A model generated the notes under the pieces. The model was not told the DNA's origin. It saw only the letters and a list, made by a program, of their open reading frames with translations, and ran no database searches. Positions 44,641-58,600 of a stretch of 64,000 bases of DNA are shown piece by piece. Position 1 is the stretch's first letter, and every line of letters starts with the position of its first letter. The stretch spans positions 76,051,601 through 76,115,600 of the forward strand of contig NC_072894.1 in NCBI RefSeq assembly GCF_027943255.1, read 5' to 3'. A program made the position numbers and the translations under genes. Source of the DNA: Anastrepha obliqua. Its lineage: Eukaryota; Arthropoda; Insecta; Diptera; Tephritidae.

Positions 44641-47600
44641 AAAATATGAGTTCATCAATTTTCCTTTATTTTCATTACTGTTCCATTTTATGTTTGAGTT
44701 TTAAAATTAAATATTATTATCTATTATTGGCCTTTGCCTTTTGAAAATTGGTTGAACCGTGAGCAAATACTTTGTAAATATGTATACACGTCGTTTCGAT
44801 ATAAGATTCCAAAAAAAAAAAAAAATAGAAATGTCATTCACCAGATATTTAGAAATTATGCGAAACGCATTATGCAATCAGATGTGATATTAATGATATA
44901 AAATGATGAATGCAAACCAGCATATACATATGTATGTATGTATGTATATATAATATATGAATATATAGATATAAATTACTAAGCGCAATACATATTTTCT
45001 AGCCTCTCACGTTAATTGCTATGCTGTATTCGTGGCATGTATAAGTAAACCATTCCTATGGAGCAAAAAGACCATATGCCGAATGCTTGCATAGTAGAAA
45101 TCTGTCCACGTTGGGTAGCCTTTCTACATTACTCATTAAACCTCTACTGCTATCGTAGTGGCATGAAAATCCTTGAAATGGCATACAAAACACGGACTAT
45201 TTGCGTTTGTAGCTTCATATTTAGAAACAGATTGAAATTTCTTACCTTTATTAATCCAAATTCGCACTCTTAATTGATCCAATCCAATTGTTAATTTGTT
45301 TATAATTATTTTCTGTTACGTCTCAATTATTTGTTTCTCTTTTCACCTTGACTCAGAAAAAACTTTGTGAAAATAACCAATGGGAGTTTGGGAAAATCGA
45401 TTGAGATAAATTAACACATAAATTTCACTGAACTTTAAAGATGATTTCACTTTGTGCATGTAAAAAAATGCTGAGAAAATTTAAACACTTTAAGAAACTA
45501 AAAATAAAAATATTATTATCAATTATTTTTATGTTAATAATTTAGAACTATTTCTTTACACAAAATTGGTTTGTATCGCATCTGAAAAGAAATTAAATGT
45601 GCGAATAACAACTTCTCCTCTTCCAATTTTGTTGTACTTTATGTTCGAAAAACACATGGTCGCATTCGTTGCACAAAGAACCTGTTTTAAAAATTGGAGT
45701 TCTCTCTCAATATATTATAACGTATTTAAGTACATTTACGATATAAACGACATAGACAATATCAAATGAGAATTCGAAAAGTTAAAACAAAAAAGTTTCC
45801 CTGTATGTTACGCGATCCGATGGTATCGATCTTTATGTTCGAATTTCTTTTTTTATCGGTTTTAGTTCCCGTAAAATCGGCTTTTGATATCGGAAACAAA
45901 CTGGCAATTTAACACCAAAATTTGCATATTTATTGTGTTCTGAATTTGAATTAAGTGGTTGTTTTATTAAAATCTACTTAAATACACTTTATATATACGT
46001 TTCTGCATCTCTCACATTTTATGTGAGAGCGCAACCATGAACTCGTTTGAGTACTTGACATCCAGTCACTGTGCAATCTCTGGGCTGATGAACAGCTGAT
46101 AGACGAAAAACGGGCTGCCAGAAATAAGGCGCGAAAAATAACTGCGGAAACACTTCGTTTTTACTTACATACATATTTAGCAGATATTTATATTCGAATA
46201 AAACCGGGTAAAAATTATACACTAACACATAATTAATTAATGAATAAATAGTAATATAATGTATTAATGTTATACTGTATTGAATGATTACACCAAGTGC
46301 ACATTATATGCTAACATATAATACCGTTTAAAGGCACTTTGATTTCCGATGCAGACCTTTCTTTAAAAAGAAAAAAAGATGAAAGAACTCCGCTCGAAGA
46401 AATAGGCTTTAGTATGGTAACGTAAACTCCTTTAGCCAGCTTATCAACCTTAAAGTTTCAAGAAAAATGCTTACTTGAATAATTAAAGATACAACAGAAA
46501 GAATTACTCCAAAAACAAATTTAACGAAAATATTATATATCCTGAACTCGTGAAATTAAAAAACATTTTTTCAAAAAGAATTTCGGAAACTTGGATCGTT
46601 AGATAAATTATGTAATTCGAAGACCACTAATTTTCACTAGTTCTTGCCTATACAGGAGCAATTGGGATTCACAACGATATTTTCTATGAATTTTTGCTCT
46701 TACATTGCGCTTATAGGGTACTGAGCAATTTACGACACATTTACGATATTGTAAAGATAACTAATGATATACTGGAATTATTTGTAGAAAATTTTCCTGT
46801 TGTTGTCAAGGCAGACAGCACAATTTATTGCATATAGCATCTAGTGCAGAAATGTATGTCCGAGTACGAACGCCTTTTTCGGCAACCATTTTAAAAATAG
46901 GCTTCAAATTTTGAAAACACAACAAATTGTGCAAAAAGAACAGCATGAAATATGTTAAGTCAGATAAAATCGAGGCAATCGTAAACAATGATGTACATAT
47001 GTATTGAATAACGGCGTTCACTTGATTTAGAAATTTTTTTTTTTTTCAAAAACCCCTCAATTCTTGTTAATTATGCATTTTCTAAACAAATCTACGTTTA
47101 TGAAAAAGAATAGTGTTTAATGAAAAATGCCAAGTATACATTTGTATGTTTACCTCACGAGTATGATAATAATCCAATTCTTCTTCCATCTGTCTTCCAT
47201 GAAAATGTCGAACGGTCATGCCCAAATTTCCAAAGGAACCTCTGAAGGATTTTCCGCAACATGCATCAGTATGCATTTTCTTCTTTTTTCTAATTAATTA
47301 GAAGTTTTGTAGCTGTTGTGACATGTTAAAAATATTTGAGTTATATAAAAGTGTATTTAAAAATGGCTATTGAGGTTACATATACGTGTAATGAAGACCA
47401 AAAACCATGCAAAAATGGAGAGTCCACAGTGCTTCATGCCTTTCACAGAGGTTTTCAGATCAGAATTTTATTGAAAATTTCTGCAATAAGAGCAAGCAGT
47501 TTGGAGAAAAGATTATCGTTCAAACTTTGGTTGTTGGTTTTAGTTGGGGTATCTTGAAGAAATTTTGTGAGATACTGTATGTACGAATCTTATTTATCTA

Positions 47601-49277
47601 CACCCATTATTACAGAAGCTGCTCAAAATAACACATTATTTAGAATTTTGGTGGAACACAAAACTTTATTGGATCGCATAGTTACCCAAAATCCAGTTTA
47701 CACAAAAATAATTTTTATTTATTTTTTTCAATTAATATAACACCGAAGAAAAATTGAAAGATTTTGACACTTTTTAGTGCACAAGTAGGTCCATATGTAA
47801 GTTTTCCCTTTACCGTGAAACGACAATTCAATGCTTTAATTTTGATAGTTACTATTCAGTGGTAATGTGAAACGCAACGTCATCAGGTATTTGGCCACGG
47901 TATATAATGAATTTTAATGTTCACGGATCGGTGTTTACGGCTGTGGTAGGTAAAACATTTGTTTACTAGGGTTTTCAATTTGTTTAATATTTCAAAATAC
48001 GTTAAGTAATCCAGCTGCAACAAAGGTGAAAATAACAAACAATGAAAATGAAGGCCACTCTTCTGAAAAAGAGCAAATTTGGCACTGGTAAACTTTTTAA
48101 AAAGTTAAATGTGCGAAAATTGTATTTACAAATGCAATACAATTTCCTTGTAACCATTAAAAATAATTGTCTAACAATAAAATTTGTATTATTATATTAA
48201 TAATTACTAGACGACAGCTACCCTTGTAATTATTAAAGTTATTTTCAATCAGACTAAAAACGGAGGAAAACAACTCACTTTATTATTAACGACTATGTAC
48301 CACATTATATATTTAAATTTCATTTTAATCCAGTTTTACATATAATATTTATGTTTTTACAATTTGCAGAGATTCACAATTTAGGTGTTCACATGTATAG
48401 AATAGTACATTTTTTAGAACATGCCACACCGTAGAGTATTAAATGTTAAGTTATTCGAATGTTGCAAGTACATTGTTTTGTAATTCTTAAGGTGTACACT
48501 TCAAAAAGAAGTAAATAATATCATTCATAGCAAAAATAAATTTAATCATGTACATGTCTTAATATAATTGAAAAACAAAAACTAAATATATCAACATATA
48601 AAAATGTAAATAATCTCATAAAAAAGAGCATCTTTATAACACAAATTTGTGTATATAACGAGCAAAAACTACAAAAGTTTGTGAATATGCAAAATATCTT
48701 TGGTATATTAAGGAAATATGTATTACGTAAGGATGAAAGCAACCAATATATCGTTAATTTAAAAAAAAGTTTAAGTATTTGACACGGTGCGAATGTGTTT
48801 TTTTAAACACATTTACAGAATAAAAAATGTCTTATCCTTTTTTGAAATTTTTGTCTTATATAACTATTAATTGCACAACAATTTCCACATCACTTGTAAT
48901 TTGGAAATCAAATGTCTTTGTTGAGTCTTTGTTTTCTATGCTTTATATTTATAATAAAAATATAAACTATTTAAGTTAATACAATTTAACGAAAAATAGT
49001 TCGTAATTGCTGAAGTCTTTGGTTAACGTACTGGGCAAGAATTTGACTTCACTTCTATTTTACACGCTTCCAAGAGTGGCGGTAACTTGTGCCATTTATG
49101 AAAATACGTGCAAATATGTAAATAACTAAATTTGTTTTGTTTGTCGCAAAAGGGGACTACAGATTAAGACTTGTTTCATTAGCTGCCCGAAAACTTGAAT
49201 TCTAGGAATCAATAAGACAGCTATGAATGCACGGCTAACTTAAAATTGTACGTGTGCGATTTTGCTTTTTATTTAAA
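44641..49277. other. 4.6-kb spacer downstream of DENND5
   Basis: AT-rich. At 47276-47157 on the minus strand a short frame (GKSFRGSFGNLGMTVRHFHG) looks faintly like a C2H2 finger and is followed by a GTAAAC splice-donor-like site, but it lacks a proper Cys pair. No other gene or repeat family was recognised. The DENND5 3' UTR should occupy the last few hundred bases. Confidence 0.4.
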
Positions 49278-52200
49278 TTAACATTGTGATGGAATTCCTT
49301 GAGTAATTGAATTTTCCAGCACAATATGACAATCATCCAGTGGTTCGAGTATTTGAATGAGAAATGTCAGCAGATTTTTACGGCGAAGAAAACTTTCCTC
49401 TTCATACATTTCCTGTGTGACCTTCGTCATAGCCATGGGCTTGATCATGCGCGTTAGCAAATGCTCACTATAAGCATTAAGTAAGGTATATTAGAAAATA
49501 AATATCATTTCAAATATTCGAGTGTATCATAGTTTTAGAGTGTACCACATACACATCACTATATTTTAGCTTACCGCAAGCTGAGGCAAATAAGAAGTTG
49601 AAATTTGCCATCTTTACCCAATTGACTACCGGCCGCATTTATCTCATCCATCAAATGCACGTAGTAACGCCAAATGGCTGACAATTCACGCCGTTGCAAA
49701 CTATTTGCACCACTACCATCACTAAACGATGAGTCCATACTAGATGCAGAGTCATCCAACTGCTGATGTAGTTGTTGTTGCTGCTCGTGATGCATGTACT
49801 GCTCGAATTGTTCCTTGATTTTAGCTAAAAATAAAAACATAAGTTTATATTTTCCATTTTTTGCATAAACACTTACTAAAATAATCCCATATATAAAGAT
49901 TTTTTCCGAAGAAACGCGTTGAACGAAATCCGCATAAGAATATTCGCTCTAGGCATTTCACCAAACCATCATCACCACAAAGCAAATTCGTTAATGTTCC
50001 GACATCGCGATCACGACTTGGCCTATAGTGCCACTTTACAATCACATTTACGCAATTGCCCAATTGATGCTTCAACTCAGAAGTGGGCACCGTATCCTGA
50101 CGTTGTACACTAGGACTGCGCGTGCGCGGTGGTGTCTGATTGGCAACAGTTGGCACTTCAGTATTCTTAGAGTTAGTAGAAACGCGTTGCCCAACAAGTA
50201 AACGTTCAGTAGAATCATCATCAACGCCTTTCCCGAGCCAACGACCGCAAGGAAACCTGTAGTTTATAAAATCGTGTTGCAAGAAATTTGAGTTACTTTT
50301 TAAGTTTATTTTCGTACTTATACGTGTGACCGGTGACTTCATTACGCATAACTACATGCTCAACCAGCCATTTGTGCGATGGTCCTGAGTTATCGTGGCC
50401 AATGCGCATTGTTGTCAACAAACCGAGATTCTTATACTGAAAAAATGAATGTAAAATTATACTGAAAAACATATATAAGTATTTTTGTGATTCACATGAA
50501 AAATAAACTCCAGCGATCCTTTGGGTACAGGCACCCGTTGTGTCTCATTCATTGTTCCGGATACAATTATCCATACATTGCTAGAGGTATGATAGGAGCC
50601 ATATTTTCGGGAAGGAAATATCACTACTCGATAGGGTAGTTCTAAATAATGAAGCAAGATATTGTATTATATATAACAGTAGCCGTATAAACTATTGAAA
50701 ACTATTCGAAATGCCAACTGCCTTACTTGTTGTTGGATACGTGTTGGTGAATGAGAAGTAATCTACTGTATTGAGTGTTAGCAGGTGATACAAAAATTGC
50801 TCCTTCTCTTCTTCGCAGCGCAGGAAGGCATTACGTTTGTATAGCGAGCGCAGCAATGAGTCTTCAGAAAGTAGAGTTCTAAAGTGGCGTGATAGCAATT
50901 TTTTCTCAAGCGATAGACGCACCCAGGCGCGGGTATAACCAATATGAGTCTTTATATCTGCCATGGCCAGCACGTTTCTGAGCAAAAAATATATAACGTT
51001 TAGGTATAAATTATAATGTTTAGGTTTTACGGCTTAATATCTTTATATAAGTATATTTTTATATATATAAATATACATATATATACTAGGCCGGGTCGAT
51101 TTGTGGGGAGGCAAAAAAATCGCTCATTGCTCTGTGAAAATCGTATTCTAGGGATCAAAATAAGAAACTTTGTCGAAGAAACCATACCTCTAAAACGAAT
51201 TCTGATGTCTCCCAATTTGGGTTGAACTTTTTAGTTTCTTTTCTTATGTAAAGGCCAAAAATGGTGATATTTTGAAATGATTGTATGGGGAACCCCCAGG
51301 GAGTTCCAGGGGGTGTGCCACTGGCATGGGTGGATCGGCCGTCCAAAGTTAGTGGGGGTCGGTCATAGATTTGGACTCGATTGGAGCACTCTAAATGGGT
51401 CAAAGTGGGATTTTTCGTTCGACCCAAATTGGGGGACATCAGAATTCGTTTTAGAGGTACGGTTCCTTCGGCAAAGTTTCTTATTTTGATCCCTAGAATA
51501 CGATTTTCACAGAGCAATGAGCGATTTTTAAATCGACCCGCCCTAATATATACATAAATGACGCTCACCCCTTTGTTGGGTGTTTGGCCGAGCTCCTCCT
51601 CCAATTTGTGGTCTGCGTTTTAATGTTTTTCCACAAATGGAGGGACTTGGCTTTTTTTTAAGGAGCTTTTTCATGACGAAAACACACTCGAAAGCTTGCC
51701 ATTGCCTGGGGTATCGGGCCCACAACGTGGCTCGAATCCGAGCACTACCGAATGGTAGTCACGCACCAACCCATTCGGTTATGGTGGCTGACATTTTGAT
51801 TAAATATTAGGTGGATTATATAATTATGTACTTACTTGACATCAAACTCCAATGACTCTGGCAATGGACATAATTGTTCGAGGCCAACGAATTTGTTACG
51901 ATCACGCGAGCGACTGCGATTTGGACTGGGTGGACTATCGACATCTGTTTGGAATGTTGATAAATCTAAAGAGTAAAGTGACAACAAATTATTATGTTTC
52001 CCATTAAAAAGAGTCAACTACTAACAGTCCATCCGTTTACGCATTACATTCCAAGCGAGTGCTAAAGAGGAAAACATGTGAATTTATATTCACATACTTA
52101 CATACATTTGTTATTTTTAGCTGCATACTCACCGGGCGTTGTGCCGGCGTAACTGCCACTGCCAATTTTGTTGCCGCCCAGCGCTTTGGATGTAGCATTT

Positions 52201-55200
52201 GTGACAGTCGTCGTAGTGCTGTTATTGGCACGAGCATCCTGCAGTTCCAAGTATGTCTGCAAATGACACCACAGTGCCGATTTACCTTGCTTTGATTGTA
52301 GGCCATGAGACCAAATTTTTTCCAGTAAATCACATAAAGAGGCAATTAATGTATTCTCCTCAACACCGTCACCCTTAAGACCCAGAGCTACCGCTTCGGT
52401 TCCCATCTTCTCCAAAAGCATACGCTTGGTTTTCGATTTAATATCCTATAAAGAATCAATTTTATGATTCTCTTGAGTATATTATAATTTTATTTTTAGT
52501 TTTTTTTTTCATGAGTATATAATACGTTAATTATGGAATACTTACTTTTAGCAGCCGTTCCACAAAAGTCCAATTGGCCTGTGCCAGCAATGCCGGACTA
52601 ACTTCGGCGGTTGACAGATTTGCTGATAGACGATTTAGTGCATTCGTTGATTTCTGCTCTATAGAAATTTCCTTAGCACGCCATTTGTTGCCATTCTTTA
52701 CCCGCCGCAAACTGTTGCCCCTGTAAACGTAAGGTATACGCGCGGGACAAAACCAAACGAGAAAGAAAAGAAAAAATGCGCGAATTTGTGGCAGCGTTTT
52801 GTAAGTTAGTTGGGAATATCAATAAGGATTTCTTATGAGTTAATGTTTTAATGGAGGATTGTAGAATTGTAGAATTTCTAAAGGTATAATTTTAAAAAGA
52901 ATGGGTTATAAATTCAAGTATATGTATTAATTTCGATTAATCAAAAAAAAAAAAACTATTAATTATACTGTACAACACAAAAAAGTAACAAGATCCGATA
53001 ATTAATTATGGTAGAGGACAAAAAAAAATTCACGTGTATTTGAAAGTTTGTCTAAATTTTGAAATTCTAAACTGTTTCAATAAATCGGCTTAGTAAACTA
53101 TTCGATCTTTGCATTTTAGATACATATATAATTTGTTCAGTAGTACATAACATACATATCACACCCTAAATACAAAAGGGTCACAACTAAAAATTTTCCA
53201 AAACTGAGTTTTTTGCATAAATTAATTCAGAGTACACACTGCTGCAAATATTTCGTTCACATAACTATCTTCTTTAACTGGAAAAATACAGTTATGTCTA
53301 TTTTTATGTCAAGTGTGTTGCTTTTGCACGATCAACTAAAGAGAATTATTTTGAGTTGCGTTAATGGGCTCAAGAACAGCTGATTACTTTTATTACACAT
53401 AAAGAGTTTTATTTTGAGTTCTGCCTCTATAACTGTAAAAAGTGATAAATCTCGTGGTATATTATTTTGCATTGTGCCTCTTTAGTTGTGAAAAGTGAGT
53501 TCAATTAGGTTAGGAAACTTATAAAATTACAACATTTTATCAGTTAAAAAGGCACAAATTAAGATAATATCACTAGTTAATCGAAAAAATTTCAGTTAAA
53601 GAGTCATAAATCAAAATTTTGTTTTATTTTCGCAAACATAATATAAAATTGAAAAAAATATAGTAGAACCTTCTTCAATGTTTTATATTTTCATGATGGA
53701 ACAATATTTTCTTTAAATATTATAATAATTTTTACATAAAACGTTTTTCGTCTCTCCTGAAAATCTTAGTATTTTGAGTTGTGACCCTTTTGTATTTAGG
53801 GTGCGATATATGTATTGCAATTATACAGAAAATATGTTTTCAATAACACTAACACAATTAACCCTTACATATTTTTCGTTTTGACTTATTCCTTGTGTTC
53901 AGGTTGAATTTTAAGCTTTGGTGTATCAAGAGACTTATAGTAGAACCTTGTGACAAATATTTTTGTGGAACATTTTAACCGTTATATCTCTCTGTTGTGA
54001 GTATTTTTGTGAGAGACAAGAAATATCTATTTATTGAGCGAAAACTTTGACCCCCTTATTAAAAAATTCAGACGTATACTTTCAAATCGCCGATGCACGT
54101 ATATTTTTTGTCCCCTCAACCATAATCCACTGCCGGGGCCCTGTTATTTTGGAAAAAAGGTTTATTGTGTCGTACAGTGCTATCGATTAAAAAAGAACAT
54201 TGTATACATACATATATAATAATAATAAAGGAATAATCTACTTGGATAAAAATACGACGTGTAGTGTGTTTTGTTATAAAGAGATACAGTTTTATCATAA
54301 ATTTCATTCAATTGATTTCCGAAAGTGTAAACATATTTTTGAAGCCATTTGCAAAAGAACGGACTGTCAATGCTTCATAAGTAGCAAAATTGTACCATTT
54401 TATAAGGCATTTCAAAACTATTCAGGCCGCAAGCTAACCAATCTATGTACACGTGTACATTTACAATATTTTTATTCATTTTGTACTTTCATTAGTTATT
54501 TACTTTATTTAATTACATTATTTTTAAGCTAACGTCAACATTATGACTGACGTCAGAGATAGATACTACTATCCAAAGTGTATTAAACAAAGTAAGTAAT
54601 AAACAAGTACAAAGTGGGAAAAGTATTTGAAGTACGCTAATTTGACAACATGAAAATAAATACTTTGTTCACTTGTGTACATTGTGGTGTTTTTTTCTTG
54701 TACCTGAGGTATCAAAAGCCACTTGCTTTACATATGCACGCATATATGTATGTATATTAGTACTACATATAAAATAGCGACAAACAATCCATTCACTCTC
54801 ACCGTTATAATTATTTTAACAAGTGTTCGAATAGCTGTTTTCTTCGTTTTAAAATTTAACTATTTTTCAATAGCAAGATCGAGTTTTTTTATTGAAATAT
54901 TAAATGTCATGTATGTAAGTACTTATTTCACTTCGTTATTATCAGAAATTGATTTTTGTGAAAACCATAATGTAATGATATAAAGTGTGCCAGATTGCAA
55001 TGATATTCGTTTTTAGTACGCAGACTGAAATTTTGTAATGAATTTAAATTCGAAAGCCTTTTTATAATAAAATAAAATAATGGGGAAGTGCGCAGTTTCT
55101 TCTATATAAATAAATCACTTTTTTTGGAGTTACATTCTAATGTACTAAATGTTGTTGTTGGCCTGTTGTGACACCACCTTTCACGAATTCGCCTTGACAG

Positions 55201-55592
55201 TATTAGTCATTTTTTTCTTCTACCTCTTGAGAAAATGTTTAACCCTCATAGGGAATTTTTTTTTTTAAGTAAGTAATTAATACGGCCGCCGTAGCCGAAT
55301 GGGTTGGTGCGTGACTGCCATTCGGAATTCACAGAGAGAACGTAGGTTCAAATCACGGTGAAACACCAAGATTAAGAAACAATTTTTTAATAGCGGTCGC
55401 CCCTAGGGAGGCAATGGCAAACCTCCAAGTGTATTTCTGCCATGAAAAAAGCGCCTCATAAAAGTATCTGCCGTTCGGAGTTGGCTTGAAACTGTAGGTC
55501 CCTCCATTTGTGGAACAACATCAAGACCAAGACGCACACCACAAATAGGAGGAGGAGCTCGGCCAATCACCCAAAAAGGGTGCACGCGCCAA

Positions 55593-55624
<32 letters not shown>

Positions 55625-58600
55625 AATACAAAATAAAGAAATAAGTGTTATTTAAACATGTAGCTATATATTGAAAAAAAAAACTGTAACAACTCAGCAT
55701 CTAAAGCTAAGGGAAAAATGAAAATGGCTGACACACTTTCTATTATTACATTATTGTGAAAACTATAAATGGAAAACGTTAAATATAAGCTAATCGATTC
55801 GACAATGGCCACAGTTCCATGTTGATTAAAGAAGCTATAAATAAACAGTCATGAAATTATTTTTCAAATTAAATGAAATTTAGTGTACAATTTAACAATA
55901 AAACCACATCTTTCATCTCTTAAACTAATCTAATATTTTTCATGCCAACAAAACAAAAAATGACTTTACTCAATATTAAAACGCATTAAAATTTTATTTT
56001 CATTAACTGTTAATTTAACAAACGAAACAAAAATATATGTTTTCACAGAAATATTAGGGAACGACTTTTGCAATTGAAATACTAAATGTGTTCTTTTTAA
56101 ATATTATTTCAATTTATATGCATGTTCTAAAGAAGTTTTCTTAATAGTGTTCTTAAAACATAAAATAATATCAATCTGCATTAGGTATGCGCAGTTCAAA
56201 ATAAATAGATATCAATTTTTGTGACGCAACTACTTAATGTGCTTATTTAGTAAAAAAAAATCATATGAGTGGATTAAAAAATTAACTAAATACATTACAA
56301 CTCTTATACAGCTATGTACATTTTGATTTTCATAATAATCGTGATCATTACTTTACTAATAACATTCGCTTAGCGTCATTGCATTACGTGAAAATCTAAA
56401 GACTTAAGTTATACACAATGAACAATGAACAAAATCAACGTATGTGTATGTATGTACGCTGCCTCTCAACCCCACATTGCGTGCATGGTAATTGAATATT
56501 TTTAGTTATGCTTTTTAAATGTCAACAACACGACAACAATAACAACACTACCTAGAAGCACACTCCTGATTTAGCACAGACTTTTCGAGTAGCGGAAAAC
56601 TTCGAAAGTAAGCAGCTCTATTGGAGAGTATCTCGCTGGGCGGTGTCACTTCAATGTCGATGCAATGTAAACGTTTCTCGTACGCTTGTTGCGCCTCCTG
56701 TGACATAACGCACGGTTCGTAACTGGTGGCGCAAATCATATTTTCTCCATGCCGCTTTCTATTGAAATAAATTAAAGTAAAATAAATATAAATTTTTTCT
56801 GTTCGTTTTGAGTTATTCTGAAAAAATATACAAAATTGTAATGGGGTTCAATTACATATACCTATGCTAAGAGTGTAATAAAAATTTTACAGAATACGAT
56901 GTGTGTTCAAAAAGTGAGGTGACTTCTAATTTCGTACGGTCAACTTACATTCGATTTTGTTGTTTTTGATACACATATCCTGAACATATGTTTAAGTTTC
57001 AACTAGTTTTGTTTTTCACAGACACAAAGGTTAAACGTGTTTTGGGGTGCTCGATAATTTTTTGCTATCGAAAAACTTAATCAAAGAATTTGACTCAACT
57101 TTTGTGTAAAATTAAGTGCTCCAAAGCACTTTAAATGTTGCAAGGCCACACAATGAGACTGCTTTGAGTGAAAAAAATTTCATAAGAGGTACCACCTCTT
57201 TAAAGATGGCCGAATTGATGTCAATGACGCACGTCAACAAAAGATGAAAACGTTGAAGCAGTGAGGATGGTGGCATATCGGTTGGCTCGCGCTATGCAAT
57301 ATGTGTATTGTAATTTTTCAATACATCCTTTCAGGCGGGATGTTTTGAAAACTACTGGAATTATTGTACATAACAGTTTGAGCGATACGTGGTGAGAAGC
57401 AGGATAATTCACTTTCTCTCTCTCTCTCTCATTTTCCATTATTCGATTTATCTGCCAGATGATTGTCCAACACCATAGCCGATAGCAATAACAAGTTAAT
57501 GTAAAAATATCTAACTAACTTAATAAAACAATGATCACCTTAAAAGCTTTACGCGCTGATCGAATATGCGCAAATTAGCGTCAGGTTCCTTCTCCCACAT
57601 CGCCAAGATTTTGTTGTCGATTAAGGTAGCAAACATTTGAGATTCTAAAAAGCGCGACAAAAACGGTCGATGATGTTCAGGCTGATCGGATAAGAATGAT
57701 GATTTATCAAAATTTTGCAATGTCTCGCGGTTTGATAGCCATTCGTCGCGAGCTTGATTCGGATAGATGACGAAAAATTCGTATGCGTAAAACATATGCA
57801 CAAACCGGTTGAGAAAAGTTTCACGCAATGAATTATTAATACGCAAGTCCTGATAGTATTGGTCTTCCAGAGATAGTATAGCTGTCGCTTTTGTGTCTTT
57901 ACGTGCAGTTGCTGCAGCTTTTGTAGGAGACATTGTTGCGTCGACTGCATCAAAGCTTGTCGTGTCATTAAGTGACACGGCACTAGGTGATTGTGTTCGC
58001 ACTCCTTTTCGTCGCAAAAAATCAGCAATACGTGGTACATGATCGATTTTCATAGGATGTGCAATGAGTGGTTGATATTCGAGATGATGACCATTGCCAT
58101 TATCTGCACCAGTTGGACTGCCATGACCGCTACCGGCCAGCGTGTAAACGGTCTCTTGCAGTTGACTAAAGCGTTCCTTACTACGCCGTGCCGCTTGTAG
58201 TCCAGACGGCAGCGTACAACTACTAATCATGACGTCGCGATCGCGTGTCGCATAACCATTTTTGAGTATTGGTTCATAGGAACGATCCCGTTCTATTTCG
58301 AATTTGTCCAAAATTGATATAATTTCTGCCATGAAATCGACTTTATGCGGAAATATTGGCAACTCTTCAGGTAGTTGAATAATTTTCTTATCTATGTCTA
58401 CAAAACAAAGTGTAGCCTCGGTTCCAATTTTATTAGCGGATTCGCAATCGGCATGAAGGCCCATGACAAATGGCACAGGAGCATCCAAAAAGTGATGTAG
58501 GGAAGCAGGCAATATTGGGGCATATACGTGTGGCCATACAAATGGAAATAAAACTGAAGTGATGCACTCACCAACAATCATTAGCTTTTGGTAGTCTGAA

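Larger units (their letters stand above)
52721..56551 (-). other. Largest DENND5 intron (3.8 kb)
   Basis: It lies between the exons encoding the end of the DENN region and the start of the RUN region, with phase 2 on both sides, so no coding exon is missing. It holds a MITE (53162-53803) and a SINE (55284-55619). The remainder is AT-rich with no recognised feature. Confidence 0.7.

Noticed and set aside
47082..47276. C2H2 zinc-finger exon on the minus strand
   Set aside because: His residues and a finger-like core are present, but the two Cys are adjacent instead of spaced CX2-4C, and no further finger or exon is nearby.
51155..51604. 149-codon minus-strand ORF in the DENND5 intron
   Set aside because: It spans the two arms of the MITE, so the same peptide appears in both halves. 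It is a product of the inverted repeat, not a gene.
57221..57439. Possible extra DENND5 exon between 57539 and 56758
   Set aside because: The flanking exons join in phase without it, and the sequence reads as a mariner fragment on the opposite strand followed by a TC microsatellite.
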